A stretch of DNA of 38,307 nt. Source: Chara braunii (Eukaryota > Streptophyta > Charophyceae > Charales > Characeae). Below are positions 1 to 9,772 of this stretch, piece after piece. How positions within the stretch are numbered: the stretch's first letter is position 1; each line of letters starts with the position of its first letter. Both the position numbers and the translations under genes were made by a program. The notes under the pieces are model-generated. The model was not told the DNA's origin and did not search any database. It saw only the letters and a program-made list of their open reading frames with translations. The DNA lies in NCBI GenBank assembly GCA_003427395.1, contig BFEA01000032.1, forward strand, positions 1,253,817 to 1,292,123. Reading direction: 5' to 3'.

Positions 1-300
1 CGCCTGCCCCCGCTAACCCCGCCCCTGATATCTCGGCCTCGTGGACCCCCGGCCCCGGACCCCGCCCCGCAGTGCCCCGTCGGCAACCCCGACACCCGGC
101 CCCGCCTAGCCAGCCCCGCCCTACCCCGGAACCCCGCCGACCAGCGCCACGACCCCAGGCGTCCGGACCCCGGCCTCGGCCCCCGGCGACGGCCCCGACC
201 ACCGTGACCCCGCGCCGCCGAACCCCGCCACAAGCCCCAACCACGGCCACCGCGCCCACACATCCCCCGCCCCGGCCTACCGCCGTGGACCCTGGCCTCT
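1..300. repeat. C-rich low-complexity block
   Basis: Very C-rich sequence made of irregular CCCCG, GACCCC and CCCCGCC words. Any open frame here translates to proline/arginine/threonine-rich protein purely because of composition, on both strands. No domain is visible, so I call it non-coding degenerate simple repeat. Its base composition is sharply unlike the retroelement beginning after 530. Confidence 0.5.
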
Positions 301-522
301 ACATGAATACCCCACCAGGGGAGGGGGGACCCCAGGGGGAGGCGCCCAGGGGGCCACTTTTCTGCGAAAAAGTAGAAAGCGCCAGGGGCTGCCCGGCGAC
401 GGTGCGCACTTTCCCCCATTTTTATTTGATTTTTTTGATTTTTTTTTTTTTTTTTTTTTGGCCTCTCCCTGGCCGGGGTCAGGGGACCATCGCACTGGAC
501 CCCCGGGGCCGGGGTTGTGACA
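301..522 (-). mobile_element. Possible LTR start (minus strand), fragment
   Basis: Read on the minus strand, a TGTCACAACCCC start at 522 looks like the TGTCAC-type 5' end of many Ty3/gypsy LTRs. It lies directly beside the broken integrase frame of the neighbouring element. A run of T at 441-459 (poly-A on minus) and GC-rich sequence follow. No matching second LTR is visible in the window, so this could be the 3' LTR of the 523-5835 element after an internal deletion, an LTR of another insertion, or chance. Confidence 0.3.
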
Positions 523-530
523 ACCCTGGG

Positions 531-800
531 CTAAAGTAACCCATACGGAAGGTGGTTCGCACTGTTCACCTCCTGGCAGGTAGGACACTCCTGGCTGTAG
601 GCTTTGACGAAGTCCTTGGACTTCGGCCAAACGTATAGGCGGAAAACACGAGCCAACGTCTTGTGGAAGCCCATATGACCGACAGTTGCTCGGTCATGAA
701 ACTCTGCTATAACCTGGACGCGGAGCTGTTTGGTTGAGCGAACGCAGATACGCGGTTCTAGCTGACCAGATCTGCCATGCCAGTATACGAGACTGTTTTC
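531..800 (-). pseudogene. Integrase N-terminal zinc-binding (H2C2) domain only
   Basis: Contains the HHCC finger: EFHDRATVGHMG gives the two His and ECPTCQEV the two Cys, with GFHKTLARVFRLYVWP between them, which is typical of Ty3/gypsy integrases. The frame ends at a TAG right after LPYGLL, where relatives usually continue with Gln, consistent with CAG to TAG. No DDE catalytic core follows; the next bases are C-rich DNA with an LTR-like start at 522. The integrase is therefore truncated and cannot function. Confidence 0.78.
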
Positions 801-959
801 ACCGCGGGGTATGAGGGAACGGTTTTGCCACTCCACAATATCTCCTGGATGACGCAATAATATGGGCAGTGGCGGTACTGAGTGCAATATGCGTCGATCA
901 CTGACTGATCAACAATGGTGATGAAGATGGCAGCAAGATGGATGGGTTTCTGATTGTGA

Positions 960-1515
960 TTAGGACGGCGGGACAAGGCATCGGCGACGTGGTTTATTTC
1001 ACCCTTGATCGACTGAGTGGTGAAACTGAACTCGGATAAGTCACGCCACCAACGTGCCTGTCGAGGGGAAAACTTCGGCTTCGTGAGGAAAGCCTGGACA
1101 ACTGAGTTGTCCGTGCGCACCGTGAAGGGCCCCGTGCAGGTAATGACGCCAATGCCGGGTAGCATAAACTACTGCGAGAACCTCACGTTCATCGGAAGTG
1201 TAGTTTATCTCGGCAGGCAGTAGCTGGCAGAAGTAGAAGGCGATCAGGCCATCCCCATCACGAGCCTCGACAGTCCCATCCTCCGCGATGGTCGGGGAGT
1301 AAGTCACGGGAGGACTGTAAGTGGACGGAAGTGGTGGGAGGGTAGGCATCAGTCGAGAAGCAGTGTCAGCAGGAGGGGGGGGGAAGGAGGAACATGAGGA
1401 TAAGGTGAATCGGGAGAAGAGGGAAACACCTAAGAAAGTACAAGTCCTACTGCAAAATTTAATGCATCAGTGGTGACGATGAAGGGGCGATCAAAATCAG
1501 GAAGGCGAAGAGCCG
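960..1515 (-). pseudogene. RNase H domain with internal insertion, decayed
   Basis: Degrades the RNA strand of the cDNA hybrid. The N-terminal part (KNPTWFWTSLCEDAF ... LPDFDRPFIVTTDALNFAVG, about 1590-1445) carries the first catalytic Asp. The next core block (IAFYFCQLLPAEINYTSDER, with the catalytic Glu) begins only near 1255. The intervening roughly 190 bp holds foreign, Pro/Ser/Tyr-rich sequence where the family normally has a few residues. The third catalytic region (TVRTDNSVVQAFL, about 1125) and the C-terminal HVADALSRRP motif (about 990-965) are present in another frame. Confidence 0.85.
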
Positions 1516-1524
1516 GCGTACAAG

Positions 1525-2577
1525 TTACCGCCTTCTTGAGGGCGCGAAAAGCGTCCTCGCATAGGGATGTCCAAAACCACGTGGGGTTCTTCCGGAAATG
1601 GTGGAGGTAAGGACGTAGGAATACCTAGCGTATCCCTGGATGAAATTACTATAGTAACTAGTGAGGCCTAGAAAACAGCGAAGCTGCTTGGCGGATGTGG
1701 GGACGGGCCACTCTGCAATAGCAGTGATCTTCTCGTCGTCCATGTAGAGATCCTGGTCAGACACATGGTGTCCTAGGAAGTCCACTTTGCTCTGGGCAAA
1801 GCGGCAATTACTAAGCTTGGCATAAAAGTCATGCTTGCGTAAGAGCTGTAGGACATCGCGAAGGTGTCTAAGATGGTCTTCTAAGGTAAGACTGTGGACC
1901 AGAATGTCGTCCAGGTATATGAGAATGTATTCTTCAAGGATATCCCTGAAGATGTCGTTCATCACCGTTCAGAAGGTGGCGGGTGCATTGGTGAGGCCGA
2001 ATGGCATCACCGTGAACTCATAGTGACCGAAGCGCGACCGAAAGGTGGTCTTCGGCTGGTCCTCTGTGCCTACGTGGATCTGGTGGTAACCGCTACGAAG
2101 ATCGATCTTCGTGAAAAAGAGGTTGTCTGCCAGACAGTCAAACAACTCATCCGCTCGAGGCATGAGATAGATGTTCTTAACGATGTAACGGTTAGGACCG
2201 TGACAGTCAATGCAGAGGCGAAGGGTTCCGTCCGCTTTGCGAGCAAAGAGGACGGGTCCACCCCAAGGGGAGTTGGTGAGTTTAATGAAACCCAGTCAAA
2301 GGAGCTCCTTAAGTTGACGCTTGAGTTCCGTCGCCTCTGAAATCGATAGTCGGCAAGGTGCCTGATGATAGACAAGATAGTCAGGCACGAGCTCGATAGA
2401 ATGTTCAACACTGCGCATGGGAGGGATCCCGCTGTATGAGAAATACGGCGGGGAAACGTCGTGGTACTCTCGAATCAAATCGCGAACGACGGGTTCTAAG
2501 TCCGTCGTGAACCGCATGAGTTCCTTAACGTCTGCGTCGGCACGAGACGTATGGGTGAACTCGACAATGACCGGCAA
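1525..2577 (-). pseudogene. Ty3/gypsy reverse transcriptase, decayed
   Basis: RNA-directed DNA polymerase domain. In order on the minus strand: the pre-RT linker (HSIELVPDYLVYHQAPCRLS, 2420s-2360s), then a stop, then the fingers segment ([22 protein letters not shown]). Next is the first catalytic Asp in [14 protein letters not shown] (about 2115), then [21 protein letters not shown] (PFGL motif). A stop follows, then EYILIYLDDILVHS with the YLDD catalytic pair near 1915. Thumb/connection (KVDFLGHHVS ... LRCFLGLTSYYSNFI) follows. The catalytic residues survive but at least two nonsense changes break the frame. This is the most secure family call in the window. Confidence 0.93.
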
Positions 2578-2610
2578 AGGGACCTGGGATGTGGAGGGGG
2601 TATTCGCAGG

Positions 2611-3240
2611 CTAACGGGTGGATGTGGAGACGGGAGCCGCGAAGATGGAGGAAGGGTCAGGAAGATTGGGCTCCAATGAGATGAGCTCAACCTCGGGACA
2701 GAGTGGATAGCTGCGAAGAAGATCCATGACATTCACTGAGTAGAACGTGAGGTCCTCCTGTCGTATGAAGTGAGCAAACTGATGAGGAGAAGTGAAGGTA
2801 ATGTCTGAGTGGGACCCAGAGGGACGAGGGTCCTGGGGAGGTAGGTCTGGAGGGGTGTTGCCCGTGGTTCCAATGAAGGGGACTCGATGGGTTTGATCAC
2901 AGTTCGTTTTGAGAATGAGTATCTCGGTCGCCCATTCGGCCTCTGTGCCACGGAACCGACGAGACCACGGAGTGCTAAGGATAAAGTTGTACCCAGTCTC
3001 CAGCACGTCGAAGTATGCGGAGGAATGGTAGCGCCGAGGCGCCTGGGTACTATTCGATGGTTGGAGGGTGAGGGAGAAGTGGAGATCAGGGACCGTCTGA
3101 TCAAAGAGGCGTTGCGTCTTGTTATCCCCGAGGGTAACGGAGATAGGAGAGCGGGACCTAGAGGTAATTAGGCGAGTTTTCTTAACCACGCGAGGGTGAA
3201 TGAAGTCCCCCTGCGAGCCAGAGTCTCATAAAGCACGGTA
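2611..3240 (-). pseudogene. Retrotransposon aspartic protease, decayed
   Basis: This domain would cleave Gag-Pol. The active-site triad is seen as DSG at 3225-3217, in the context AL-stop-DSGSQGDFIHPRVVKK. The stop just before the catalytic Asp is TGA at 3228-3226. About 90 residues on, YNFILSTPW matches the family's second conserved motif (usually ILG-x-PWL), with the usual glycine replaced by serine. The frame then continues as a linker toward RT until a stop near 2612. It lies between gag and RT as expected for Ty3/gypsy. The nonsense codon and the altered ILG motif make it inactive. Confidence 0.75.
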
Positions 3241-3689
3241 CACCCTCGTAGGTGTCCCCAGGCGAATAGGGATGATGGGGAGGGTGCGAGCAGGGTCAGG
3301 GGGCAAAGCGAGAAGACGACGCAGGACGTTTACGAGTCTCGTGAGTCGCTCCTGGCGAGCTTGAAGGATGCTCAAATCCAAGAGAGATGACACAACGTCA
3401 TCGAGAGTCGCCAGGTGGGCACTACAACGAGTTGTGCGAATGGTGGGACGTGTCGGAAGTCTCGAAGGGGAAGGACTACATGCGGCGGTCTGTTGTGGGG
3501 CAGACGGTAGGCTACCGCGATAGACGGCGGGGCAGAGGTGACTGTGTCTGTCGTGTGTTGAGGATCCTCTGGTGGGGTAGCCAAAGGGGCAAACCGCGAC
3601 TCGGTGGTCGGGAAGCCGGTTACGTGCGAGGCCTCAGTGGTACACTGCACAGTGGTTAGCTGGGTGGGGCTGGCCGGGCGGGGCCGGGG

Positions 3690-5835
3690 GGGGACTGAGA
3701 TCGGCACTGACGAGAAATAGTGTCGATCGAGGGCGGCATGGTATGGACACTGTGAGGAGGTGTGTCCATCCTTGCGGCAACGAAGGTAGCTCCGACGGGC
3801 CTCGAGGGCGGCGCGCTCCTAAGGAGATAGAGCTCCGCGAGGAGGAACAAAACTCTGCGAGAGTTCTATCTGAGGAACTGTGATCGTGAGGGCGCCAGCC
3901 TGTGCAACCTGACTACGTGCACGACCCATGGCGGACATGGCCGTCCGCAGACGCTCAGCCACCGGAACAATGCCGTCATGCAAGTGATACTGGATGACGT
4001 CTCAGAGCTCGATGTCCTCGGGGGCGTCCCCAAGGGTCGGGTCAAAATCGGCCAAGACGTCCTCGTCGTACTCCAAAGAACTATAGCGCCAAGAGAATGG
4101 CGCTCCAGGTCGAGCTGGTCGGCGAAAGCAGCCGGCGAAGGAGGATCGGCCGTGAGTAGCACCGCGTGACTGGGTGGAGGCGGTGATGGATCGCGAAGAA
4201 GATGGGGTGTCGGAGAAGCGACTCCCCATCGTTTGGTACTGTCGAGCAGCCTCGTAGGTCTGCTCTGAGGAGGCGAAGCTCTGTCGCCAGAGCTAGATGC
4301 GGTAGTCTGACTACGAACCTGTTGGTCAAAAGGACCTAAGGTAGAAGTGCCTCATCGCAAATGAGGCGGGCATCCTGAAACACTCTAATGTGACGCTCAA
4401 GATCGGCTGGTGCGGAGGACCCACGCCACTATGTCTGGGTGACCCGATCTACAGCGTCAGTCGCATCGTGGAGAGTGTCATAGCGCTCATGGACGAATGA
4501 GGTGAAATCCACGAGAGTAAGAGCCTCACCTGCGCGAGTACGATGGGAGTAATAGTTCTCCCATGTGGAGCACGCGCTGCCTCGCAATTTAGTTGCGAGC
4601 GAGGAGCACCACAACTCCTGAGGACTGTCAGTCAGTGTTAGCGCACATATGGCAGCCTGCAACCAGTGCGACACACGCATAGTACGATCGAAGTCAGGTA
4701 TGTCCGACGACCGCTCAAGGTTGGGACCGCTGTGCCGACGGCGAGGGGAGAGAGGTTGAGGGGCCTGCACTGCGGCGACAAATGTTGAGGCCGGTGCAAA
4801 CGTGGAAGTGGTAGTAGGCTGAGAGACGGGGCTGCTGGTGGACGGTCCAGCTTATGTGGAGGCAACATTCGCAGCAACTGTGACGGAGTAGCGAGGTAGT
4901 AGGAGAGAGGGGGGCGAGCTGGTCGAGGGAAACGAGCCGGTAAGACAGAGGTGGGAGGGGTGGCATAAGAAGAAGAAGGGTGAGCAACTTGTGAAGGGTG
5001 AGGCTGTCTCAGGGATAGAATCTCCGCCTGAAGCTGCGCGACGGTCGCCAGTAGGGTAGCCACCAGTTGGGTGCGAGGGGTCGGAGGTGGAGGGGGCAAA
5101 AAGAGTACCCTATCGAGAGGAGGAAGAACTTCGGGCCGTAGTGCCACGACCTGTGCAGGAAGCTGGGAAGCAGCACCGAAGTGGGTAGATGAAACTACCT
5201 GGTCAGATACCGGTATCTAGGCAACAACACATGCGACAGTGGTCGAAGCGGCCGAGGCGGCGGGAACGACGGGAGCCAATGGATGTGCTGCAACAGACGG
5301 TATGGTCTGAGCGGCAGCAGCACTCACCACTGCTGAGGAGGAGTGCTGGACCTGGACCGCGGAGGAGGACGAACCGCCACGTTTCTGTCTCTGGAGTCAT
5401 GGAGAGCCGGACTCCGAGCCTGTAGGGGATGAGGTCTGAGAGCGGTGGGGAGAGCGATGCGGAAAACCCTTCAGGCGGTGAACTTAAAGGGCGAGCGCAT
5501 TGACTTGCCTCTCCAAGGGTGCAAGCGCATCGAGTCTCTCTTGCAGAGGTGCAAGGAGAGACGCAAGAACAGCACGAAGGTCCGCAGGGTCCACAACATG
5601 TCGTTCCTGGTCCGTCGGGTGGGTGGACGCCTGAGAGGTGGACGACGCCACGACGATCTCCTCAGTTGTAGCCCTGTCCGTGGGCGGTGGAGGAAGAGAG
5701 GTAGACGTGGTGGGAGGTGGGGGGAGAGATGGGTTGTGGTATGGGGATACGGGACCACCGGTAAGAAAGAGGGGACCGAGAGAGCGAAGTGGGTAGTCGT
5801 GGGTCGGCTTGCCCCATGACCAGCGGGTCGCTCAT
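3690..5835 (-). pseudogene. gag: gag (capsid/nucleocapsid), decayed
   Basis: Structural polyprotein that would form the virus-like particle. The likely start is ATG at 5835-5833 (MSDPLVMGQADPR...), with a second in-frame ATG at 5817. The N-terminal third (about 5835-4900) is Pro/Ser/Ala-rich with a short heptad-like stretch (LRAVLASLLAPLQERLDAL, near 5590-5530). A capsid-like part lies at about 4770-4430 (FDRTMRVSHWLQAAICAL ... WENYYSH ... DFTSFVHERYDTL). An acidic linker (EYDEDVLADFDPTLGDAPED) is near 4080-4015. The C-terminal zinc knuckle at 3788-3747 reads YLRCRKDGHTSSQC: the first Cys of CX2CX4HX4C is Tyr (TAC for TGC), so it should not bind zinc. Several in-frame stops and frame changes confirm a pseudogene. 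Confidence 0.75.
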
Positions 5836-5927
5836 GAGATGGTGGCCTGAATCTGATCGAGGGGAGAGGAGTCGTTCGGGTTTAGGGTGCCCGACGGGAG
5901 GAGGAGGGAGAGTGGGGGGATGAGGAG

Positions 5928-5946
5928 AACCCTAAACCCTAAAACA
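5928..5946. repeat. Telomere-like CCCTAAA motif in gag leader
   Basis: Two adjacent CCCTAAA units, flanked by looser copies (ACCCTAAG at 5947 and TTTAGGGTG at 5881). On the minus strand these lie just upstream of the gag ATG at 5835. The motif matches the plant-type telomere repeat and the plant telo-box (AAACCCTAA). Two units are too few to call an interstitial telomere; a leader or LTR element is more likely. Confidence 0.5.
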
Positions 5947-5999
5947 ACCCTAAGAAAATCCTAACCGGGGTTTGGATGGGTAGGGGAGGGTAGCGGCGA

Positions 6000-6560
6000 C
6001 CTAATCAAGAAAATAAAATAATAACCATGGAGGGGAGGGGGAGAAAAAAATAAAATGAATAGTAAAATTTCGAGATAAAAAAAAAAAAAAAATAGTAATA
6101 ACAATAAGTAAAGAAATAAATAAATAAAATATGAAAAGATAAGTGATATTTATTTGTTTGGAATTTTCAGCAACATTTCCCTAACCCCCATGGGGTCAAG
6201 AATGTGCCAAGAGAAAGGAGAGACCAAGATAAACACACTAAGCTTCAAAATGCCGCAAACCAGGGTAACCGACGTTCGGGACGGGCCGAACGCCCGAACC
6301 CAAACGCCCGAAAGTATGGGACCCCTTGGGGATGCGTTCGGCCGTTCGCGGACAAAAAAAAAAAAANAAAAAAAAAAAAAAAAAAGTTATCAAAAAAATC
6401 TGAAAGAAACATGTGTTATGGAGAAAAATAAATTAAACAAGATTTTCCTGAGCATTACATCCAAATTTCTTACCAAATTTGAAATAAAAATAAAATACGG
6501 AAAACAAATACTAATAATAAAAATAAATAAAAATAAAAAGAGAATTAAACTTAGTGAGTG
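6000..6560. other. AT-rich non-coding stretch with poly-A and assembly gap
   Basis: No gene seen. The sequence is rich in AAATA and TAAAA words. A poly-A run at about 6354-6385 is interrupted by one N (6367). A block at 6280-6350 repeats CGAACGCCCGAA-like words and recurs in altered form at 6920-6970. One unit of the CAGCAACATTTCCCTAACCC repeat family begins at 6168. Open frames here are lysine/asparagine-rich by composition. Confidence 0.5.
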
Positions 6561-6940
6561 CGCGAGCATGTTTTCGACACCGTCATCTTTGGCGATTTTT
6601 AATTTTTTTTTGACAAAGCTAAATGCCCTGAAAATTTACCGAGTGTACTTCACATAATACAAAACCCACTAAAAAAAATTCAAAAAACAATAAAATTGTT
6701 GAGACCCTGAACGAAAGTGAAAACAAAAAGTAAAAAGTGAAAAAATACATGGGCGAGCACGTTTTGACACTGCCATCTTTGGCGATTTTTCATTCTTATT
6801 TGGCTTTGCCAAATGACTTGAAAATCTACAGGCATGTACCTCACGTCATAGAGAACTCATAAAAACAAATTCAGAAAAAAAAAATATATTTTTAGGCCCC
6901 GAAATAAGTTTTGGCAGGGGCCGAACGCCATCGGGTTCGG
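6561..6940 (+). repeat. Two-unit tandem repeat, period 190 bp
   Basis: The segment beginning CGAGCATGTTTTCGACACCG at 6563 recurs at 6753 (CGAGCACGTTTTGACACTGC). The shared word ATCTTTGGCGATTTTT starts at 6585 and again 190 bp later. Homology continues through the AAATG-CTGAAAAT-TAC and AAATTCA-AAAAA segments and ends in GAGACCCTGAACG / GGCCCCGAAATAAG. The repeat is diverged and non-coding. Confidence 0.65.
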
Positions 6941-7124
6941 ACCCTGTACGGGACCCTGAACGCCCGTACGTACGGAGCTCTGCCAGGGGACCTCCATACG
7001 TATGGGCTGGTGACCCTGCCGCAAACTAATAAATTTCAGAAAATAAATAACTAAATAAATAAATAATAGATAAATAAATGGGGAGGATGAAGAGTGAAGA
7101 GAAACTAAGTGTTGGATTTTTCAA

Positions 7125-7340
7125 AAATTTTAGCAGCATTTTGTTACCCCCATGGGCTTAAAGTATGTCGTCAAAAAGAAAGACTAAATAAAATTAGAAA
7201 CTTTTGCCAGCACTTCGCTACCCTTTAATGGTCAAAATGTGTTGAAAAAGACTAAGTAAAGAAAAAACAGAAAATTTTGACTGCACTTCGTTAACCCCAC
7301 GGGGTCAAAATGTGTGCCGAAAGCAAGAATGACTAACTTC
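7125..7340 (+). repeat. Short tandem repeat with CCCCATGGGG core, period ~75 bp
   Basis: Three diverged units start at about 7133, 7207 and 7283. They share a pattern of TTTT-G-C-GCA-TTCGTTACCCC-(palindrome)-GGGTCAAAATGTGT, followed by AAAGAATGACTAA-like sequence. A related single unit is at 6168. The CCCC/GGGG centre is palindromic. The same overall design recurs at 34289-34900 on the other side of the A/B copies. Confidence 0.55.
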
Positions 7341-7379
7341 TAATCAGATTTGAGAATGCCACAAAAAAAATTGAATTTT

Positions 7380-7932
7380 TCGAATAAATAAAAAAATAAT
7401 ATGAAATAAATCAAAAAATGAGAAAAGAAGGTGAGAAATAAGATAATTCGAATTAATAAAAAAGAAAGATAAAAAGAAGAAAAACAAAAAAATTTGAAGT
7501 TGGGGGGGAAGAGGATTAAAAAAGTGAAGAAGGAAGAAAGAAATAGGTAAGAAAAAGAAAAAGATTGCAGTGGGAGGTGGGGGGATGATGGGGTTGTCGT
7601 TGGGGGGGAGAAGGGTGAGAGAATGGAAGAGAAAGGGATGAAAAAGGTGGAGAGGAGGATAAGAGATTAGTAGACGATGGTGAATGGAGAGAGGAGGAGA
7701 GAAAATAGATCGAAGAAGAGTGCATGTTGAAAAATGTGGGAGAAGAGTGGAAGGGAGTGGCGGAGAAGGGGAAAAAAAAAAAAAGAGAAGAAAAAGTGCA
7801 GTAGGGTGAGGCAGTAGTGGTAGAGTTAAAAAAAATTATTAGACGATGGAGAGGGGGGAGAAAAAGGAAGTGGAAGAGTGGGTTCGTGAAAGAGAGGTGA
7901 TACCAAGCCCTTGGGTGGCCAAAAGCAATCAA
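7380..7932. other. Purine-rich (A/G) non-coding tract
   Basis: Almost pure A/G on the plus strand (AAAGAAGAAAAAG, GGAGAGGAGGAG). The long minus-strand frame covering 7932-7516 is Phe/Ser/Pro/Leu-rich purely from this bias, has no recognisable domain, and is not called a gene. Confidence 0.5.
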
Positions 7933-8540
7933 AACAACCCCTTAGAAGAAGGGGGTCTTCAACTGCTGCAAAAGCTGTCAGCAAGGCCTGAAAATCTGAT
8001 TAGATGGATCAGATTTGTTGTAAAGCAGCCCCCTAGCCAGGAGGGTCTTCACACAGTATCACGTGGAAATGGAGGAGACGGGCAAGGGAAGGGGAAAAAC
8101 TCTTTTGCTCATAATTTTTCACTTGCTTGGTGGAAGTTACCAAAAGAAGACTCGTTGAAAAGCTTTTCGAAAGGTGTTTCCAACAAGATATGACGTGACA
8201 TCAGCCGCGACCTGTAGTAATAGCGCTCATTGAAAAATGAGCGCGTGCGATTTTGGAGCTAGGAAAAACAAATCATGAGCTTTAAATTAACGTAGCTCCG
8301 AAACCACTGCACCAAAATTCGCAATCTATGGCGCGTTGGAAGCGACGCGTCGAGAGGTTTTCAAAAAGCCATAAATCAGAACAAATGAATACCGGATGCT
8401 AAATTTATGAAGTCAAATGTGCACTGGTGTCATTACGGGAGGTAGAAGTGGCGAGCGTTTTGCTCAAGCCATGTGGCAAGTGATGGAGGGGGTGGGTGGG
8501 TGGGCGAGGGGAGCATTGAGAAATGCCTGCTCTAGTACCA
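7933..8540. other. Unassigned stretch, no gene seen
   Basis: Mixed-composition DNA without a convincing reading frame. It contains a loose direct repeat (GGGGGTCTTCAACTGCTGCA near 7950 and GGAGGGTCTTCACACAGTAT near 8040) and the perfect hairpin listed at 8223. Confidence 0.45.
8223..8244. repeat. Perfect 9-bp inverted repeat with GAAA loop
   Basis: GCGCTCATT-GAAA-AATGAGCGC. As RNA this is a 9-bp stem closed by a GNRA tetraloop; it reads as a hairpin on either strand, with TTTC as the other-strand loop. No oligo-T tract or gene end is nearby, so I do not call a terminator. Confidence 0.6.
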
Positions 8541-8666
8541 ATGTGCCAGACCCGCCAAGATGGAGTAAAACTGTTGACGAAGGAGCAGGTAGAGATGGAG
8601 CTAGAAGAGATAGCGCAGCTTCGACGCAGACTCAACACGCACGTACTTCAAGATGTGAAAAAATAA
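8541..8666 (+). CDS. Small possible coding fragment, coiled-coil-like, 41 aa
   Basis: An ATG frame gives MCQTRQDGVKLLTKEQ followed by a Glu/Leu/Arg-rich segment VEMELEEIAQLRRRL with heptad-like leucine spacing, ending VLQDVKK-TAA. It stops 4 bp before the LTR-like block at 8671, with purine-rich GTGAAAAAATAAAAAA between. It could be the C-terminal end of a retroelement protein just before a polypurine tract and 3' LTR, or a chance frame. I do not recognise the protein. Confidence 0.3.
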   Translation: MCQTRQDGVKLLTKEQVEMELEEIAQLRRRLNTHVLQDVKK

Positions 8667-8670
8667 AAAA

Positions 8671-9772
8671 TGTCGAAAAACACACAACAGTTGGGGTATA
8701 CCCCCAGTGGATTGACTGGACAGGACTGGACTGGACTGGTACCGGCAGTGGTACCGGTGTCGGGCGGCCGAACCCCAGTCGGCCACCCGAAATTCGCCTA
8801 ATTGGCCTTTAGGCCAAATGATTAAATTGAAATTTATGGGGACTTTCGTCTGACTCATCGGGAAAAATTAGGGGTCAGGAAGGAACCCCTAATTTTCGCT
8901 ACGACAAGTGCCGAGACTAGCCTTTGAAAACGGCAAAACGGATGACTGCACCGGCCACATTTGGTGCCTGTTGTTTCCGTCCGTTCCGAGGCTAGTTCTT
9001 AAGCGGCTAGCCGCAGGGCGGGGATGCGAGAGTAGCCCTTGGCGCGACTCTTATACATTGCACAATTGATGAGGGCATGAAGCCTCGACAATTCATTAAT
9101 TCTAATATCAGAATTAAAATTGAGGAAAAATAATTAAGAGAACAGGAGGGTTGAGAATAATGGAATATTTGCTAATTATTTGGAATTTATCGGAATTTAT
9201 TCTTGAGGGAATTTTCCATTATTTTTATTACTTCCGGTGATGGAATTAAAAATGAAAAAAATAATTAAAAAAAAAAAAAACTGCGATTATTTATTAATTG
9301 ATTAAATTCTATTATAATTACTCGCGGTGAATTTTATTTATTATTTGATTAAATTTTATTGAAAGTGTTCGCGATGGATTTTTGCCTGGGATTACTTACT
9401 TACCCCGAGTCTGGCGTTTTTTGGTCGGCCATCGAACTGGGTAAGCCTTGGCATTTGCCTATCGGCCTCCAGGCTCGAAGTCAGACCCCGCGGCCCTAGA
9501 GAAAACAAAAGTTTCCTGCACCTCCTGCGTCGTGGCCCTATACCCCGGCGCAACCCTCTTTTAGATACCATTAAAATTAGGATAGGTCTAACTTTAGTCT
9601 TTCTACGGCCGCAAATCTCAGCGGTCTAGTCGTAATCCTGCGCACGAGTCGGAATAATCCAATAGCATGCTTATTTTGTCAGATCAATTCCATAATCTTA
9701 TATTAAAACTCGGACTTCGTCCGACATTGAAAATGCAGGGCAGATACCCTTGTCAGGGTTTTTGTCCCGACA
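8671..9772. mobile_element. LTR-like block, TGTCG...CGACA ends
   Basis: Begins TGTCGAAAAACACAC and ends TTTTTGTCCCGACA, so it has TG...CA termini with a perfect 5-bp inverted repeat. The same five terminal bases bound the large LTR of copy A. A purine-rich tract immediately to the left fits a polypurine tract for plus orientation (3' LTR). A TGTATAAGAG sequence near 9050 on the minus strand would instead suit minus orientation. The flanking 5-mers (AAAAA and CCGTG) differ, so no target-site duplication supports a solo LTR. A small palindrome CGGACTTCGTCCG lies near its right end (about 9712). Confidence 0.42.

Larger units (their letters stand above)
523..5835 (-). mobile_element. Ty3/gypsy LTR retrotransposon relic, minus strand
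   Basis: On the minus strand the order is gag, aspartic protease, RT, RNase H, integrase zinc-binding domain, which is the Ty3/gypsy (not Copia) order. Each domain is recognisable but broken by stops and frameshifts, so it is a dead copy. The integrase catalytic core and a certain 3' LTR are absent: coding similarity stops near 531 and C-rich DNA follows. No primer binding site or 5' LTR could be recognised upstream of gag (5836-6100). It runs opposite to copies A and B and is a different lineage: its RT has YLDD and PFGLTNA, theirs has YIDD and VPQRWTN. Confidence 0.9.

Noticed and set aside
72-630. Overlapping proline/arginine-rich open frames on both strands at the left end
   Set aside because: They follow from C-rich composition and poly-T; no domain, no start context, and they run into the LTR-like boundary.
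1894-2340. Plus-strand frame of 148 codons opposite the RT
   Set aside because: Shadow of the minus-strand reverse transcriptase, whose motifs are unmistakable.
5445-5819. Plus-strand Arg/Gly-rich frame
   Set aside because: Shadow of the Pro/Ser-rich N-terminal part of the minus-strand gag.
6900-7020. tRNA gene suspected from a GGTTCG-like word near 6935
   Set aside because: The B-box match is poor (GGTTCGGACCC) and no A-box or cloverleaf arms could be placed; no other tRNA or rRNA was seen in the window.
7516-7932. 138-codon Phe/Ser/Pro-rich minus-strand frame
   Set aside because: Explained by a purine-rich tract on the plus strand; no domain.
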